The notes under the pieces: model-generated
Seen by the model: only the letters and a program-made list of their open reading frames with translations
What the model was told of the DNA's origin: nothing
Database searches by the model: none
Origin: Bacteroidales bacterium
Lineage (GTDB): Bacteria > Bacteroidota > Bacteroidia > Bacteroidales > ML635J-15
Direction: 5' to 3'
DNA length: 64,000 bases
NCBI GenBank assembly: GCA_017651185.1
Contig: JAGCDJ010000021.1
Location: forward strand, 62,001 to 126,000
Part shown: positions 9,222 to 18,398 of the stretch, one piece after another
Layout of the letters: every line of letters starts with the position of its first letter
How positions within the stretch are numbered: the stretch's first letter is position 1
Made by a program: the position numbers and the translations under genes

Positions 9222-9320
9222 CATTTTTTTGATTTTTTTGCTTGCGAAAATTTGAGATTAGAATTAATTGTTTGACTACTAGCTTGTTGTAAGATGTGGA
9301 GTGCTCTGAGGTTATTGTGC

Positions 9321-9803
9321 CTACCACGCATACATCACAGCATACCAGATTGCCACAAATTCCACCAATGTAAGCGCACCATCGAAATGGAACATAATAT
9401 CGCTGGTGTAAACGGATGTGCCCTTGTACACCTTGCCATCGCGAATGGTGGCTATAATATCGCTGGTGTAAACAGATGTGCCCTTGTATATTTTGCCATC
9501 GCGGATTGTCATTACTATGTCGCTGGTATAAACAGAATTGCCTGCATACACCTTGCCGTCGCGTATGGTGTAAATCACATCGCTGGTGTAGACTGAGTTC
9601 GCCTTGTAAATCTTGTTGTCGCGAATGTTGCATACGACATCGCTCGAGTACACTGAGTTTTTTTTGTATACCTTGCTGTTGTTGAGGTTACAAATCACAT
9701 CGCTGCTGTAGACGCTGGTCTTGTTGTAAACCTTTACGGGACTGATGGCAAACAGCGAAACGGAAAACAGCACGGTTAATATCGTTGAGATTATTGTTTT
9801 CAT
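9321..9803 (-). CDS. Small exported protein of six 20-residue repeats
   Basis: After a signal peptide (MKTIISTILTVLFSVSLFA) the protein consists of about six tandem 20-residue units of the form KVYKGTSVYTSDIIATIRDG. The DNA repeats with a 60-base period, so the array grew by duplication. Each unit has alternating beta-forming residues (VY..SVY.SD......RDG), which fits a beta-solenoid or a beta-flower type fold. The last 20 residues differ and are hydrophobic and aromatic (VEFVAIWYAVMYAW), possibly a membrane or packing segment. I know no function. Bacteroidota small secreted proteins with similar beta repeats exist, but identity is not claimed. Confidence 0.75.
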   Translation of the reverse strand: MKTIISTILTVLFSVSLFAISPVKVYNKTSVYSSDVICNLNNSKVYKKNSVYSSDVVCNIRDNKIYKANSVYTSDVIYTIRDGKVYAGNSVYTSDIVMTIRDGKIYKGTSVYTSDIIATIRDGKVYKGTSVYTSDIMFHFDGALTLVEFVAIWYAVMYAW

Positions 9804-9820
9804 AGTAGAATGTTTTGGTG

Positions 9821-9828
9821 CAAAGATA
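9821..9828 (-). promoter_or_regulatory. -7 element of the 20-residue-repeat gene
   Basis: On the minus strand TATCTTTG matches TAnnTTTG, 18 bases upstream of the ATG at 9803. No clear -33 element is visible. Further upstream (9895-9975) only a common TTCGTG-rich spacer is present. Confidence 0.45.
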
Positions 9829-9975
9829 AAAGAAATTTACGAATTATGATTTTGGGAATGAAAAATTCAATTGTGGTCATTCGTTAGCGACTGCCATTTT
9901 AGTTCAAGCGCAGCGCAGAACTTCCATTGTCTACGCCGAGCTAAAGGTTCGTGTAATTCGTGCTATTCGTGGTTT

Positions 9976-12102
9976 TTAGCTAATACTTCCGTAGTTTACC
10001 TTGTTCTTGTTGAAATTCCTCAAAGCAACCAGCAATAGTTCGTTTTCGGGTTTGGCAAGGTCTGGGTCGTCATCGAGGATTTCGTTGGCAATGTCGCGGA
10101 CATATTGTATTAGTTGTCCGTCCTGACTTAAACTTGCCATTTTTAGGTCTATGGCAAATCCGCTCTGTTGCTTGCCTTCCATGTCGCCCGGACCGCGCAA
10201 TTTGAGGTCGGTTTCGGAAATTTCGAATCCATCGGTGCTATTGACCATCGTGGATATGCGGCTGTAGGCATTTTCGGAAAGATTGGGCTTGGTCATCAGT
10301 ATGCAATACGACTGCGAACTTCCTCGTCCGACCCTGCCACGCAGCTGGTGCAACTGCGACAAACCAAACCGCTCTGCACTTTCTATAATCATAACGGTTG
10401 CATTCGGCACATCAACACCGACTTCAATCACGGTGGTTGCAACCATAATCTGTGCATCGTTCTTTTCGAATAGTCTCATACCCAGTTCCTTCTGGTCGGG
10501 TTTCATTCGTCCGTGAACAACTGCCACATTGTAATTTGGAAGCGGGAATTCGCGCACAATGCGGTCGTATCCGTCCTCCAAATCCTTTAAATCCATATTT
10601 TCCGATTCGGATATGAGCGGATATACAATATATACTTGGTGTCCTTCTTGGATTTGCTGTCGCATGAAGCCGTATATTTTCAGGCGGTAGGCGTCGGTAA
10701 AATGCTTGGTGATAATCTTCGATCGGCCTTTCGGAAGTTCATCAATTACCGAGACATCCAAGTCGCCGTAGAGTGTCATGGCGAGTGTTCGCGGAATTGG
10801 CGTGGCGGTCATTACAAGGATATGTGGAGGCAATAGGTTTTTCTTCCACAACTTGGCTCTCTGCTCAACGCCAAAACGGTGTTGCTCGTCAATTACAGCC
10901 ATTCCCAAGTTCTTGAAAACCACTGTTTCCTCGATAAGTGCGTGAGTCCCCACCAATATGTTTAAGCTTCCATCGCGAAGTGTACGGTCGATTTCGGTGC
11001 GTTCGCGCTGCTTGGTGGAACCAGTTAGCAGACGGATGTTTACGCCTATGCCATCAAGCATTTTCGACAGCGAGCGGTAATGTTGTTGTGCCAGCACCTC
11101 GGTAGGCACCATGAGGCATGCCTGGTAACCATTGTCGACTGCCATGAGCATGGTCAGTAGTGCCACAAGGGTTTTGCCACTTCCCACATCGCCCTGCAGG
11201 AGACGGTTCATCTGGCGACCGCTGCAAACATCGGCACGGATTTCCTGAAGCACGCGGGTTTGTGCTCCTGTCATCTTGAACGGGATTTTCTTGTGGAAAC
11301 ATTCTTTCAGGTAGTTGTCCCTGCTACGGTCGAAGACAAATCCGCGTACAGTGTTGTGGCGGTGTAACTTTGCCCTTTGTATGTTTAGCTGTATGACGAA
11401 AAGTTCCTCGAACTTTATGCGGTACTGCGCCTGACGGAGCATTTCGGTGTTTTCGGGGAAATGAAGTTCGCAAAGTGTCTTTTCCAATCCCAACAGGTTA
11501 TATTTTTGGATGATATATCGTGGAAGAGTTTCGACAACCTTGCCGTGAATGTCGGGCAGGAGCGAACCAATGAGCGTCTGGAAAGTTTTGCTGTTTATGT
11601 AGTTGCTTTTCGACTGCTCGGTGGTGCTGTATTGCGGGGCGAGTGTCACCTGCGGTTTGCTTTGCCACTTCGACAGTTCCTCCATTTCGGGGTGTACAAT
11701 GTTGATACGTCCGCTAAATTCGCTCGGCTTGCCAAATAATATATAGGTCTTGTTGCTGTCGATGCTTTTGCTAATCCAGTCGATGCCTTGAAACCAAACA
11801 ATTTCCACGACACCAGTGTTGTCGGTGAATGTTCCGACTAATTTTTTCTTGTTGGCACCGATTTTCTGCAGTTCAAGACCGATAAATTTTCCTTTCAGCT
11901 GAATGTATGGCAGATCCTTGTTGAGTTCGGCAACAGAATAGAATCGGCTGCGGTCGACATAGCGGTAGGGAAAGTAATAAAGCAGGTCGCGGAAAGTACG
12001 AATGCCGAACTCCTTCTTGAAGATTTCGGCACGCTTGGGACCCACGCCTTTCATGTAGGTTATGTCAGTATCTAAAAAATCCGCAACCATACTCAGCGAC
12101 AA
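9976..12102 (-). CDS. recG: ATP-dependent DNA helicase RecG
   Basis: The 708-residue helicase reverses stalled replication forks and branch-migrates Holliday junctions. It has a helix-hairpin-helix-like start (YMKGVGPKRAEIF), a wedge OB-fold (about 65-165), Walker A GDVGSGKT, the DEQH box (VIDEQHRFGV), motif III TATPIPRTLA, and C-terminal motifs with HGRMKPDQKE and QLRGRVGRG. The length is normal for the family. An alternative start four codons later (MVADFL) is also possible. It is transcribed divergently from the methyltransferase gene at 12142, with only about 40 bases between the starts. Confidence 0.97.
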   Translation of the reverse strand: MSLSMVADFLDTDITYMKGVGPKRAEIFKKEFGIRTFRDLLYYFPYRYVDRSRFYSVAELNKDLPYIQLKGKFIGLELQKIGANKKKLVGTFTDNTGVVEIVWFQGIDWISKSIDSNKTYILFGKPSEFSGRINIVHPEMEELSKWQSKPQVTLAPQYSTTEQSKSNYINSKTFQTLIGSLLPDIHGKVVETLPRYIIQKYNLLGLEKTLCELHFPENTEMLRQAQYRIKFEELFVIQLNIQRAKLHRHNTVRGFVFDRSRDNYLKECFHKKIPFKMTGAQTRVLQEIRADVCSGRQMNRLLQGDVGSGKTLVALLTMLMAVDNGYQACLMVPTEVLAQQHYRSLSKMLDGIGVNIRLLTGSTKQRERTEIDRTLRDGSLNILVGTHALIEETVVFKNLGMAVIDEQHRFGVEQRAKLWKKNLLPPHILVMTATPIPRTLAMTLYGDLDVSVIDELPKGRSKIITKHFTDAYRLKIYGFMRQQIQEGHQVYIVYPLISESENMDLKDLEDGYDRIVREFPLPNYNVAVVHGRMKPDQKELGMRLFEKNDAQIMVATTVIEVGVDVPNATVMIIESAERFGLSQLHQLRGRVGRGSSQSYCILMTKPNLSENAYSRISTMVNSTDGFEISETDLKLRGPGDMEGKQQSGFAIDLKMASLSQDGQLIQYVRDIANEILDDDPDLAKPENELLLVALRNFNKNKVNYGSIS

Positions 12103-12112
12103 AGAATTTTTC

Positions 12113-12120
12113 TAACTTTG
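12113..12120 (+). promoter_or_regulatory. -7 element of the methyltransferase gene
   Basis: TAACTTTG matches TAnnTTTG and lies 21 bases before the TTG start at 12142. It lies just outside the divergent recG start, so any -33 contact would fall inside recG's first codons. Confidence 0.5.
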
Positions 12121-12141
12121 CCACCGCAAAAATAATAAATT

Positions 12142-12909
12142 TTGAAACTGCCAGGCAACATATCGTATTTGCTAAGGTCGAAGGAGAACGAAAAACTTCC
12201 CGACGTATTCAACGAGTTCATTTTGGATTCGATGTTCCAGATGAGCAGTTTCGTTGATTGCTGCGAGTACCGATTGAATATGCTTGCAGATGATACAATG
12301 CTGAACGTCAGGGATTTTGGGACGGGCAATAGCGGACAGCGGAAAGTGAAGGACATTGCCCGCAGGTCGTCTACCGATGTGCGGTATGGCGGTGTCATGC
12401 AGAAAATTATTGATGCCTTCAAGGTGGAAAGCATACTAGAACTTGGTACATCTGTAGGAATAGGCACGATGTTTCTGGCTCGGACAAATGCGAAGGCGGA
12501 GGTTACGACCGTTGAGGGATGTCCAGAAACTAGCAAGTTTGCCAAATCGGAATTTGCAAAGCGCAAAATCGCCAATGTGAATTTCATAAACGATGACTTC
12601 GACCACCTTTTTGCAAGCAACGCACTGAAGGACCAGCATTTCGACCTTGCTTTCATTGATGGCAACCACACCAGCGAAGCCACAATCCGATATTTTGACA
12701 ATATTATTAAGAGGTATAACAACAAGAAGTCAATCATCATCGTGGACGACATCAACTGGAGTCGCGATATGTATGATGCGTGGAAGGAAATTTCGTCTCG
12801 TATGCCCGATTCGTTGAGGGTCAACCTTTTCCGCATGGGAATAATTTTCAGTGGGTATGATTTTCCGAAAGCAGAGGTGAGAGCAGAGATTTTCAAATGG
12901 AATGAATAA
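12142..12909 (+). CDS. Class I SAM-dependent methyltransferase, TTG start
   Basis: The 255-residue protein has a Rossmann methyltransferase core with motif I ILELGTSVGIGTMFLA, an acidic motif II region (TTVEG) and FDLAFIDGNH, as in O-methyltransferases of the class with an FIDG/D motif. The substrate is unknown. Two stop codons lie immediately upstream in frame, so the TTG at 12142 is the earliest usual start. The next in-frame ATG would remove about 30 residues. The -7 element at 12113-12120 supports the TTG start. Confidence 0.8.
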   Translation: MKLPGNISYLLRSKENEKLPDVFNEFILDSMFQMSSFVDCCEYRLNMLADDTMLNVRDFGTGNSGQRKVKDIARRSSTDVRYGGVMQKIIDAFKVESILELGTSVGIGTMFLARTNAKAEVTTVEGCPETSKFAKSEFAKRKIANVNFINDDFDHLFASNALKDQHFDLAFIDGNHTSEATIRYFDNIIKRYNNKKSIIIVDDINWSRDMYDAWKEISSRMPDSLRVNLFRMGIIFSGYDFPKAEVRAEIFKWNE

Positions 12910-13040
12910 TGGACAATTGATAATTGACAATGGACAATTGACAATCCACACCCTCGGTGTCATGCTGAACTTGTTTCAGCATCTGAACAATTAACAATGG
13001 ATAATTTGTAGGCTCGCAATGCATTGCGAGCCTACGGAAT
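12910..13040. repeat. Composite repeat: heptamer-like, hairpin and palindrome parts
   Basis: Three elements stand in a row: ATGGACAATTGATAATTG-type units (12910-12945); a hairpin TCATGCTGAA-CTTG-TTTCAGCAT (about 12959-12983); and a perfect 28-base palindrome at 13008-13035 built on GTAGGCTCGCAATG and its complement. The same set occurs at 15395-15686 and, inverted, at 20563-20700. Confidence 0.85.
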
Positions 13041-13093
13041 CAATAAACGATAAAAATTAAAAATTTTCAGTTGCATTTTTTTACCAAATGTCA

Positions 13094-13123
13094 TTTGCTT
13101 GTGCAAATAATTCACTACATTTG
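13094..13123 (+). promoter_or_regulatory. Promoter of the FISUMP lipoprotein gene
   Basis: TTTG at 13094-13097 and TACATTTG at 13116-13123 are 18 bases apart. The start codon is 45 bases downstream. Confidence 0.55.
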
Positions 13124-13168
13124 TAGTTTATTTTCTATAATATTCAACATTACATATAATGTAAATTA

Positions 13169-15220
13169 ATGTTTATGAAAAGAATACTGCTGTTTGTGAC
13201 CATGTTTATTCTTGTTGCTGCCTTCATGGGTTGCCACAAGAATCCGCTGGACTATGGGAATGTAGGCGTACTGAACTTAAATCTGCAACGAGGCTACAAG
13301 ACCATGAACAAAGGAGCGTTAGAGTCATTTGACGCCCGAGTGACAATTTATTACAGCGAAAATGATACAATTAGCTATAACTGCCGTTTTGTAGACACAG
13401 ACGGCGACGGACTTTATAACAACGACCCGACTGCTCTCGATAACTTGTATGTCCGTAGAGAAGTTGGATTTTGGGTAGGCGTGTGGGCAGTGATTCAAGG
13501 CGATACGGTGACGGGAATGTCAGACCCGACCAATTTGCTGTATTTGTCGGAGGAGAATCCTTTAATTGATGTCTATATTGTGCTTATTTCTGGATATCCG
13601 CGCATTGTGTTGAACGCTAATCCAATGTTTGATGGCGAAAGTTTTATGCTTCATGGCGAAGTGCTTGAAGGTATAGAGCAGATAGAGCAATTCGGGTTCC
13701 TCATGAGACCGGGACAGCTCAGCGATGAAGAAAAGCGAATCTGGTCAAAGCGGGTTCTTACGCGATTGGATTTGGAAGAATTGTTTGCTTCTGATTATTA
13801 TGGAATTGAAGGAATGCCAGTTGATAATGACGCGAATAAGTTTGTAGGACAAGTGGATATGGGCGAACTAAGCGGAGATGAATATTCGGTTGTGGCATTT
13901 GCGATGTTGCGTATGAACGATAACGATACCATAGAAAAAATTATACACAGTTCTTTCGCGACTATGAAGTTTTCGCTCGACGGAGTTTACATTGACGAAC
14001 CATATTATAATGGTGATACTGTTACTCTTTACGCATACTATGCAGGAAGTTCACAAGTGAACGAATGTGGTTTTGTGCTTGGTTTCAGCGACAACGAACT
14101 TACCGACACTATGCCGTGCCGCTTAGATGGTGCTAGTTTTTCTTATTCGTTATACGGATTCCAGCCTAATACTACATATTATTTCAAGGCTTATGTAAAA
14201 ACGGCAGATGGCACTATTGTAAGCGAAGAAACAGGGCAGTTCCAGATTACGGGAATGATACAGGAATTTGGCGTATATACCGAATCTGCCACCGAAATTA
14301 CAGAATCGTCGGCAACCTTGAACGGTTATGTTACTTCTACAGATGGCGTGCATTACTGCGGTTTTATATTGAATATGGGAACTTATAATGATACCATAAT
14401 GGTTGAATCATTTGCTGGTGGCAGTTTCTCCTATCAGGTGTCAAATCTTACTGCTAGTACAACATATTACTATCAGGCATTTGCAATTAGAGACGGCTGG
14501 GATTTCGGTCAGGAGGTGTCGTTTGCTACAGCGAATTCAGGACAACAGGGAACTTCCTATAGTCAGCCTACAGGTAATATGGATGGTTACGGCTATGTTG
14601 ATTTGGGTTTGCCAAGCGGTTTGCTGTGGGCGTACTCCAATATAGGAGCAACCAACCCCGAAGACTACGGAAACTATTATGCTTGGGGCGAAACGGAACC
14701 GAAAGAAACCTACGATTGGAGTACTTACCGTTATTGCAATGGTAGCGACTCTACTCTCACAAAGTATTGCAACAATTCAAGTTATGGTAACGAAGGCTTT
14801 ACCGATACTTTGACCATTTTGGAAGCAGATGACGATGCTGCTACTGCAAACTGGGGAACAAACTGGCGAATGCCTACACTGACGGAAATGACGGAACTGA
14901 GAGATAATTGCGATACTACTTGGACTGCGATGAATGGCATAAATGGAATGCTATTTACAAGCAGAACCAATGGTAATTCTATCTTCCTGCCCGCTGCTGG
15001 TCTCTATATCTACGATGCCGGTTCCTACGGCTACTACTGGTCGAGTTCGCTCTACTCAGGCAGTCCGGGCAACTCTATAGAGCCGTACTACGCGTGTTAC
15101 CTCAACTTCTATTCGATCTATTACTACATGAGCGCCGACAATCGCTACTATGGGTTAACTGTGCGCCCTGTCTGCGTGTCCCAGAAAAAATCTGTTCTCC
15201 CCCCAAAGCGCGCAAAGTAG
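13169..15220 (+). CDS. Large lipoprotein with Fn3-like repeats and a FISUMP C-terminal domain
   Basis: The 683-residue protein has a lipoprotein signal with lipobox FMGC; the start may be the ATG two codons in (MKRILLF). Residues about 30-270 are not recognised. Two or three beta domains follow (about 275-455) with NECGFVLG / NTTYYFKAYVKT and HYCGFIL / STTYYYQAFAI pairs, as in Fn3-like modules. The C-terminal part from about 475 (GYVDLGLPSGLLWA, WRMPTLTEM, YYWSSS, GLTVRPVC) is the FISUMP, or Fibrobacter major paralogous, domain with a lectin-like fold. The end is unusually rich in Tyr, Ser and Asn. The last 14 residues after RPVC have a different composition and may be a run-on into the repeat field behind the gene. 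A surface binding role is inferred. Confidence 0.8.
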   Translation: MFMKRILLFVTMFILVAAFMGCHKNPLDYGNVGVLNLNLQRGYKTMNKGALESFDARVTIYYSENDTISYNCRFVDTDGDGLYNNDPTALDNLYVRREVGFWVGVWAVIQGDTVTGMSDPTNLLYLSEENPLIDVYIVLISGYPRIVLNANPMFDGESFMLHGEVLEGIEQIEQFGFLMRPGQLSDEEKRIWSKRVLTRLDLEELFASDYYGIEGMPVDNDANKFVGQVDMGELSGDEYSVVAFAMLRMNDNDTIEKIIHSSFATMKFSLDGVYIDEPYYNGDTVTLYAYYAGSSQVNECGFVLGFSDNELTDTMPCRLDGASFSYSLYGFQPNTTYYFKAYVKTADGTIVSEETGQFQITGMIQEFGVYTESATEITESSATLNGYVTSTDGVHYCGFILNMGTYNDTIMVESFAGGSFSYQVSNLTASTTYYYQAFAIRDGWDFGQEVSFATANSGQQGTSYSQPTGNMDGYGYVDLGLPSGLLWAYSNIGATNPEDYGNYYAWGETEPKETYDWSTYRYCNGSDSTLTKYCNNSSYGNEGFTDTLTILEADDDAATANWGTNWRMPTLTEMTELRDNCDTTWTAMNGINGMLFTSRTNGNSIFLPAAGLYIYDAGSYGYYWSSSLYSGSPGNSIEPYYACYLNFYSIYYYMSADNRYYGLTVRPVCVSQKKSVLPPKRAK

Positions 15221-15686
15221 CGAGAGTGCAATACAGGCGGAGAAGGCGGCAAGTCGAGCAGTCGGGTGCGGCGCACACGGAGTGTGCCACCCAGCCGCAC
15301 ACGGCAAACGAGTTGTGGCCTTCTCGCGCACCAAGGTGGATTGGTGAGGGAAAATATAGTTTGCAATCCGTCCAAGAAGAAAAGGAAATGAAAGGCAATG
15401 GACAATGGATAATTAACAATGGACAATGGACAATGAACAATGAACAATGGACAATGAACAATGGACAATGAACAATGGACAATGAACAATGGACAATGAA
15501 CAATGGACAATGAACAATGGACAATGAACAATGGATAATGAACAATGGACAATGAATAATGGACAATTAATAATCCATACCCTCGGTGTCATGCTGAACT
15601 TGTTTCAGCATCTGAACAATTAACAATGGATAATGAACAATGGACAATGGATAATTTGTAGGCTCGCAATGCATTGCGAGCTATAG
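15221..15686. repeat. Non-coding repeat field: heptamer array, hairpin and palindrome
   Basis: 15221-15394 is a richer-GC stretch with a hairpin (GGCGCACAC near GTGTGCC) and no supportable gene. From about 15395 to 15573 there is a near-perfect array of the 14-base unit ACAATGGACAATGA (two heptamers). The CTCGGTGTCATGCTGAACTT hairpin follows (about 15582-15612), then more heptamers, and an imperfect copy of the GTAGGCTCGCAATG palindrome at 15658-15686. Open frames across the array (Ser-Ile-Val-His-Cys-Pro-Leu repeats) are a by-product of the repeat. Confidence 0.85.
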
Positions 15687-15744
15687 TGTGATAAAATTAC
15701 AATATGTTGATTTATAATAATTTATAATTCACCCCAAAATAAAT

Positions 15745-15775
15745 TTTGCACATTGAAAATAAAGCAGTAATTTCG
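15745..15775 (+). promoter_or_regulatory. Promoter of rpsO-pnp
   Basis: TTTG at 15745-15748, then 19 bases, then TAATTTCG at 15768-15775, one mismatch from TAnnTTTG. The rpsO ATG is 30 bases downstream. Confidence 0.6.
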
Positions 15776-15805
15776 CGCCGTTTTTTTAATTATAAATTAT
15801 AAGTG

Positions 15806-16081
15806 ATGAAGAATTATTTAGATTCAGAAAAGAAGAAAGAAATCTTTTCAAAACACGGGAAGTCTAATACAGACACTGGCTCAGCTGAGTCACAAATAGC
15901 CTTATTTTCCTACCGTATCAGTCACTTAACCGAGCACCTGAAGTCGAACCGTAAGGATTTCAGTACTCAGCGTGCCTTGACTGGTCTTGTAGGTAAAAGA
16001 AGAAAATTACTCGACTATCTAAAGACCAAGGATATCGAAAGATACAGGGCTATAGTTAAAGAATTAGGCTTACGTCGTTAA
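15806..16081 (+). CDS. rpsO: 30S ribosomal protein S15
   Basis: The 91-residue S15 binds 16S rRNA in the platform of the small subunit. The typical core is seen: TGSAESQIALFSYRISHLTEHLK, shortened here to its start and end, then a basic loop and LVGKRRKLLDYLKTKDIERY. A GTG one codon upstream (15803) is also in frame, but the ATG at 15806 gives the usual N-terminus MKNYL. pnp follows on the same strand, the classic rpsO-pnp order. Confidence 0.97.
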   Translation: MKNYLDSEKKKEIFSKHGKSNTDTGSAESQIALFSYRISHLTEHLKSNRKDFSTQRALTGLVGKRRKLLDYLKTKDIERYRAIVKELGLRR

Positions 16082-16088
16082 GACATTC

Positions 16089-16122
16089 GGAAAGCAAGAC
16101 AAATGTTTTGCTTTCCTTTTTT
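16089..16122 (+). terminator. Hairpin with T-tract between rpsO and pnp
   Basis: A 12-pair stem, GGAAAGCAAGAC with GTTTTGCTTTCC (one G:U), has a 4-base loop and is followed by six T. In other bacteria partial termination here sets the ratio of S15 to PNPase. pnp has no clear separate promoter in the 30 bases that follow. Confidence 0.85.
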
Positions 16123-16151
16123 ATTTGCAAATTAATTAAACACAATAGATA

Positions 16152-18344
16152 ATGTACAACGAAATTAAGAAAGTCATCACTTTGGCTGATGGCAGAGAAA
16201 TTGAAATTTCCACCGGTAAACTGGCGAAGCAGGCAACTGGTTCGGTAGTGGTGAAGATGGGTAAAACCATGTTATTGGCAACAGTTGTTGCAGCAGATGA
16301 TGCGAAGGAAGACGTTGACTTTATGCCTCTTTCGGTTGAATACAAGGAGAAATATTCGGCAGTTGGCCGTTTCCCAGGCGGATTCAACAAGAGGGAAGGT
16401 CGTCTCTCGGACTACGAAATTCTCGTTTCACGTCTGATTGACCGCGCATTGCGTCCGTTGTTCCCGAGCGATTTCCACGCAGAAGTATTCGTAAATGTAA
16501 ACTTGCTTTCGGCAGACAAGAACGACACTCCCGATGCACTTGCAGGACTTGCAGCATCAGCAGCACTTACAATCACCGACATTCCATTCGAAGGCCCGAT
16601 TTCGGAAGTGCGCGTAGCCCGCATCGACGGTCAGTTCAAGATTAATCCGCCTTACGACGAGTGCCAGAGAGCCGACATCGATATGATTGTGGCTGCTACC
16701 TACGAAAACATTATGATGGTAGAAGGCGAACTCAACGAGGTTAGCGAAGCCGAAATGCTTGATGCAATAAAGTTTGCTCACGAGGCAATCAAACCTATGT
16801 GCTTGGCACAGAAGGAACTCCGCGAAATGTGCGGCGTTACCGAACCTGCTCCTTACTGCCACGAGGTTAACGATGAAGACCTCCGCAAGAAAGTTTGGGA
16901 CGAAACATACGACAAGGCTTACGCTGCCGCTATGACTCAGACCGCAAACAAGCACGAACGCGAAAGACTCTTCAACGAGGTTAAGGAAAACTTCCTCGCT
17001 CAGTATACCGAAGAAGAACTCGAAACAGTAGAAAAATTGGTTGACCGCTACTACCACGATGTACAGAAGGAAGCCGTTCGTCAGATGGTTCTCAACGAGA
17101 GAGTTCGTCTCGATGGTCGTAAGACCGATGAAATCCGTCCTATCTGGTGCGAAGTTGACTACTTGCCAACAGTACACGGATCGGCAATCTTCACCCGTGG
17201 TGAAACCCAGTCGCTCTCGACAGTTACCCTCGGCAACAAGCTCGACGAACAGACAATCGACGGTGCAATGATATCAGGTTCGGAATCGTTCCTGCTTCAC
17301 TACAACTTCCCGCCATTCGCAACTGGCGAAGCTAAGGCTTACAGAGGTGTTGGCCGTCGCGAAATAGGTCACGGAAACCTCGCACACCGCGCTTTGCAGA
17401 AAGTAATGCCAGTTAAGGGCGAAAATTATCCTTACACAACAAGAGTTGTTTCCGACATCCTCGAATCGAACGGTTCGTCGTCAATGGCAACGGTTTGTGC
17501 TGGCTGTCTTGCTCTTATGGATGCTGGTGTTCCGATTTCCCGTCCAGTTTCGGGTATTGCAATGGGACTTATTGCCGACCCCAAGACTGGCAAATATGCA
17601 ATCTTGAGCGATATTCTCGGTGATGAAGACCACCTCGGTGATATGGACTTCAAGGTTTGCGGTACCGAAAAGGGTATCACAGCAACACAGATGGATATAA
17701 AGGTTGACGGTCTTTCATACGCAACCCTCGAAGAAGCCCTCAATCAGGCTAAGCGCGGTAGAGAACACATCCTTGGCAAGATGCTTGAGACATTGCCAGG
17801 TCCGCGTCCAACCTACAAGGATTACGCTCCACAAATCGAAACTATGGTTATTCCTAAGGATTTGATTGGCGCTGTAATAGGCCCGGGCGGAAAGATTATC
17901 CAGGAAATTCAGGCTACTACCAACACTATAATCGCAATTACCGAAGAGAACGAAAAGGGTTATGTTGAAATTTCTGCAAGCAACGCCAACGACATGAAGG
18001 CTGCACGCGCAAAGATCAACGCAATCGTTAAGCGTCCCGAAGTAGGCGAAGTTTACACTGGTGTTGTAAAGGGCATCACAACTTTCGGAGCATTCGTTGA
18101 GATTCTTCCAAACTGCCAGGGATTGTTGCACATTTCAGAAATCGACTGGAAGCGCATCAAGACTATCGAAGATGCAGGTTTGAAGGAAGGTCAGGAAGTG
18201 GAAGTTAAGATTATCGAAATCGATAGCAAGTCGAATAAGATAAGACTCAGCCGCAAGGCCCTGCTTCCAAAACCAGACAAGCCACAGCACAACAGACGTG
18301 AAGAAAATGCAAACGGAACCGAAAACAATACTCCGCAAGCATAG
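16152..18344 (+). CDS. pnp: Polyribonucleotide nucleotidyltransferase (PNPase)
   Basis: The 730-residue 3'-5' phosphorolytic exoribonuclease forms the trimeric core of RNA decay. Two RNase PH-like domains (about 10-230 and 320-555) flank a helical domain. The second carries the active-site region [19 protein letters not shown] domain with [13 protein letters not shown] (about 570) and an S1 domain (about 625-695, [16 protein letters not shown]) follow, then a short polar tail. The length matches the family. It lies in an operon with rpsO and ends in a strong terminator. Confidence 0.98.
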   Translation: MYNEIKKVITLADGREIEISTGKLAKQATGSVVVKMGKTMLLATVVAADDAKEDVDFMPLSVEYKEKYSAVGRFPGGFNKREGRLSDYEILVSRLIDRALRPLFPSDFHAEVFVNVNLLSADKNDTPDALAGLAASAALTITDIPFEGPISEVRVARIDGQFKINPPYDECQRADIDMIVAATYENIMMVEGELNEVSEAEMLDAIKFAHEAIKPMCLAQKELREMCGVTEPAPYCHEVNDEDLRKKVWDETYDKAYAAAMTQTANKHERERLFNEVKENFLAQYTEEELETVEKLVDRYYHDVQKEAVRQMVLNERVRLDGRKTDEIRPIWCEVDYLPTVHGSAIFTRGETQSLSTVTLGNKLDEQTIDGAMISGSESFLLHYNFPPFATGEAKAYRGVGRREIGHGNLAHRALQKVMPVKGENYPYTTRVVSDILESNGSSSMATVCAGCLALMDAGVPISRPVSGIAMGLIADPKTGKYAILSDILGDEDHLGDMDFKVCGTEKGITATQMDIKVDGLSYATLEEALNQAKRGREHILGKMLETLPGPRPTYKDYAPQIETMVIPKDLIGAVIGPGGKIIQEIQATTNTIIAITEENEKGYVEISASNANDMKAARAKINAIVKRPEVGEVYTGVVKGITTFGAFVEILPNCQGLLHISEIDWKRIKTIEDAGLKEGQEVEVKIIEIDSKSNKIRLSRKALLPKPDKPQHNRREENANGTENNTPQA

Positions 18345-18356
18345 TAATGAAAATAC

Positions 18357-18395
18357 GAAAGAAGCCTTGAAATACAGGCTTCTTTCATTTTTTTT
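18357..18395 (+). terminator. Terminator of pnp
   Basis: An 11-pair stem GAAAGAAGCCT / AGGCTTCTTTC is followed by A and nine T. The T-tract ends three bases before the ATG of the next open frame (18399). Confidence 0.9.
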
Positions 18396-18398
18396 GAT

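Noticed and set aside
9380-9720. 60-base repeats as a possible CRISPR array
   Set aside because: The repeats are in register with a signal-peptide protein and there are no unique spacers between them.
15102-15566. Open frames of Ser-Ile-Val-His-Cys-Pro-Leu repeats on the minus strand
   Set aside because: They only reflect the ACAATGGACAATGA array read in a frame without stops. Two frames give the same pattern and there is no start context.
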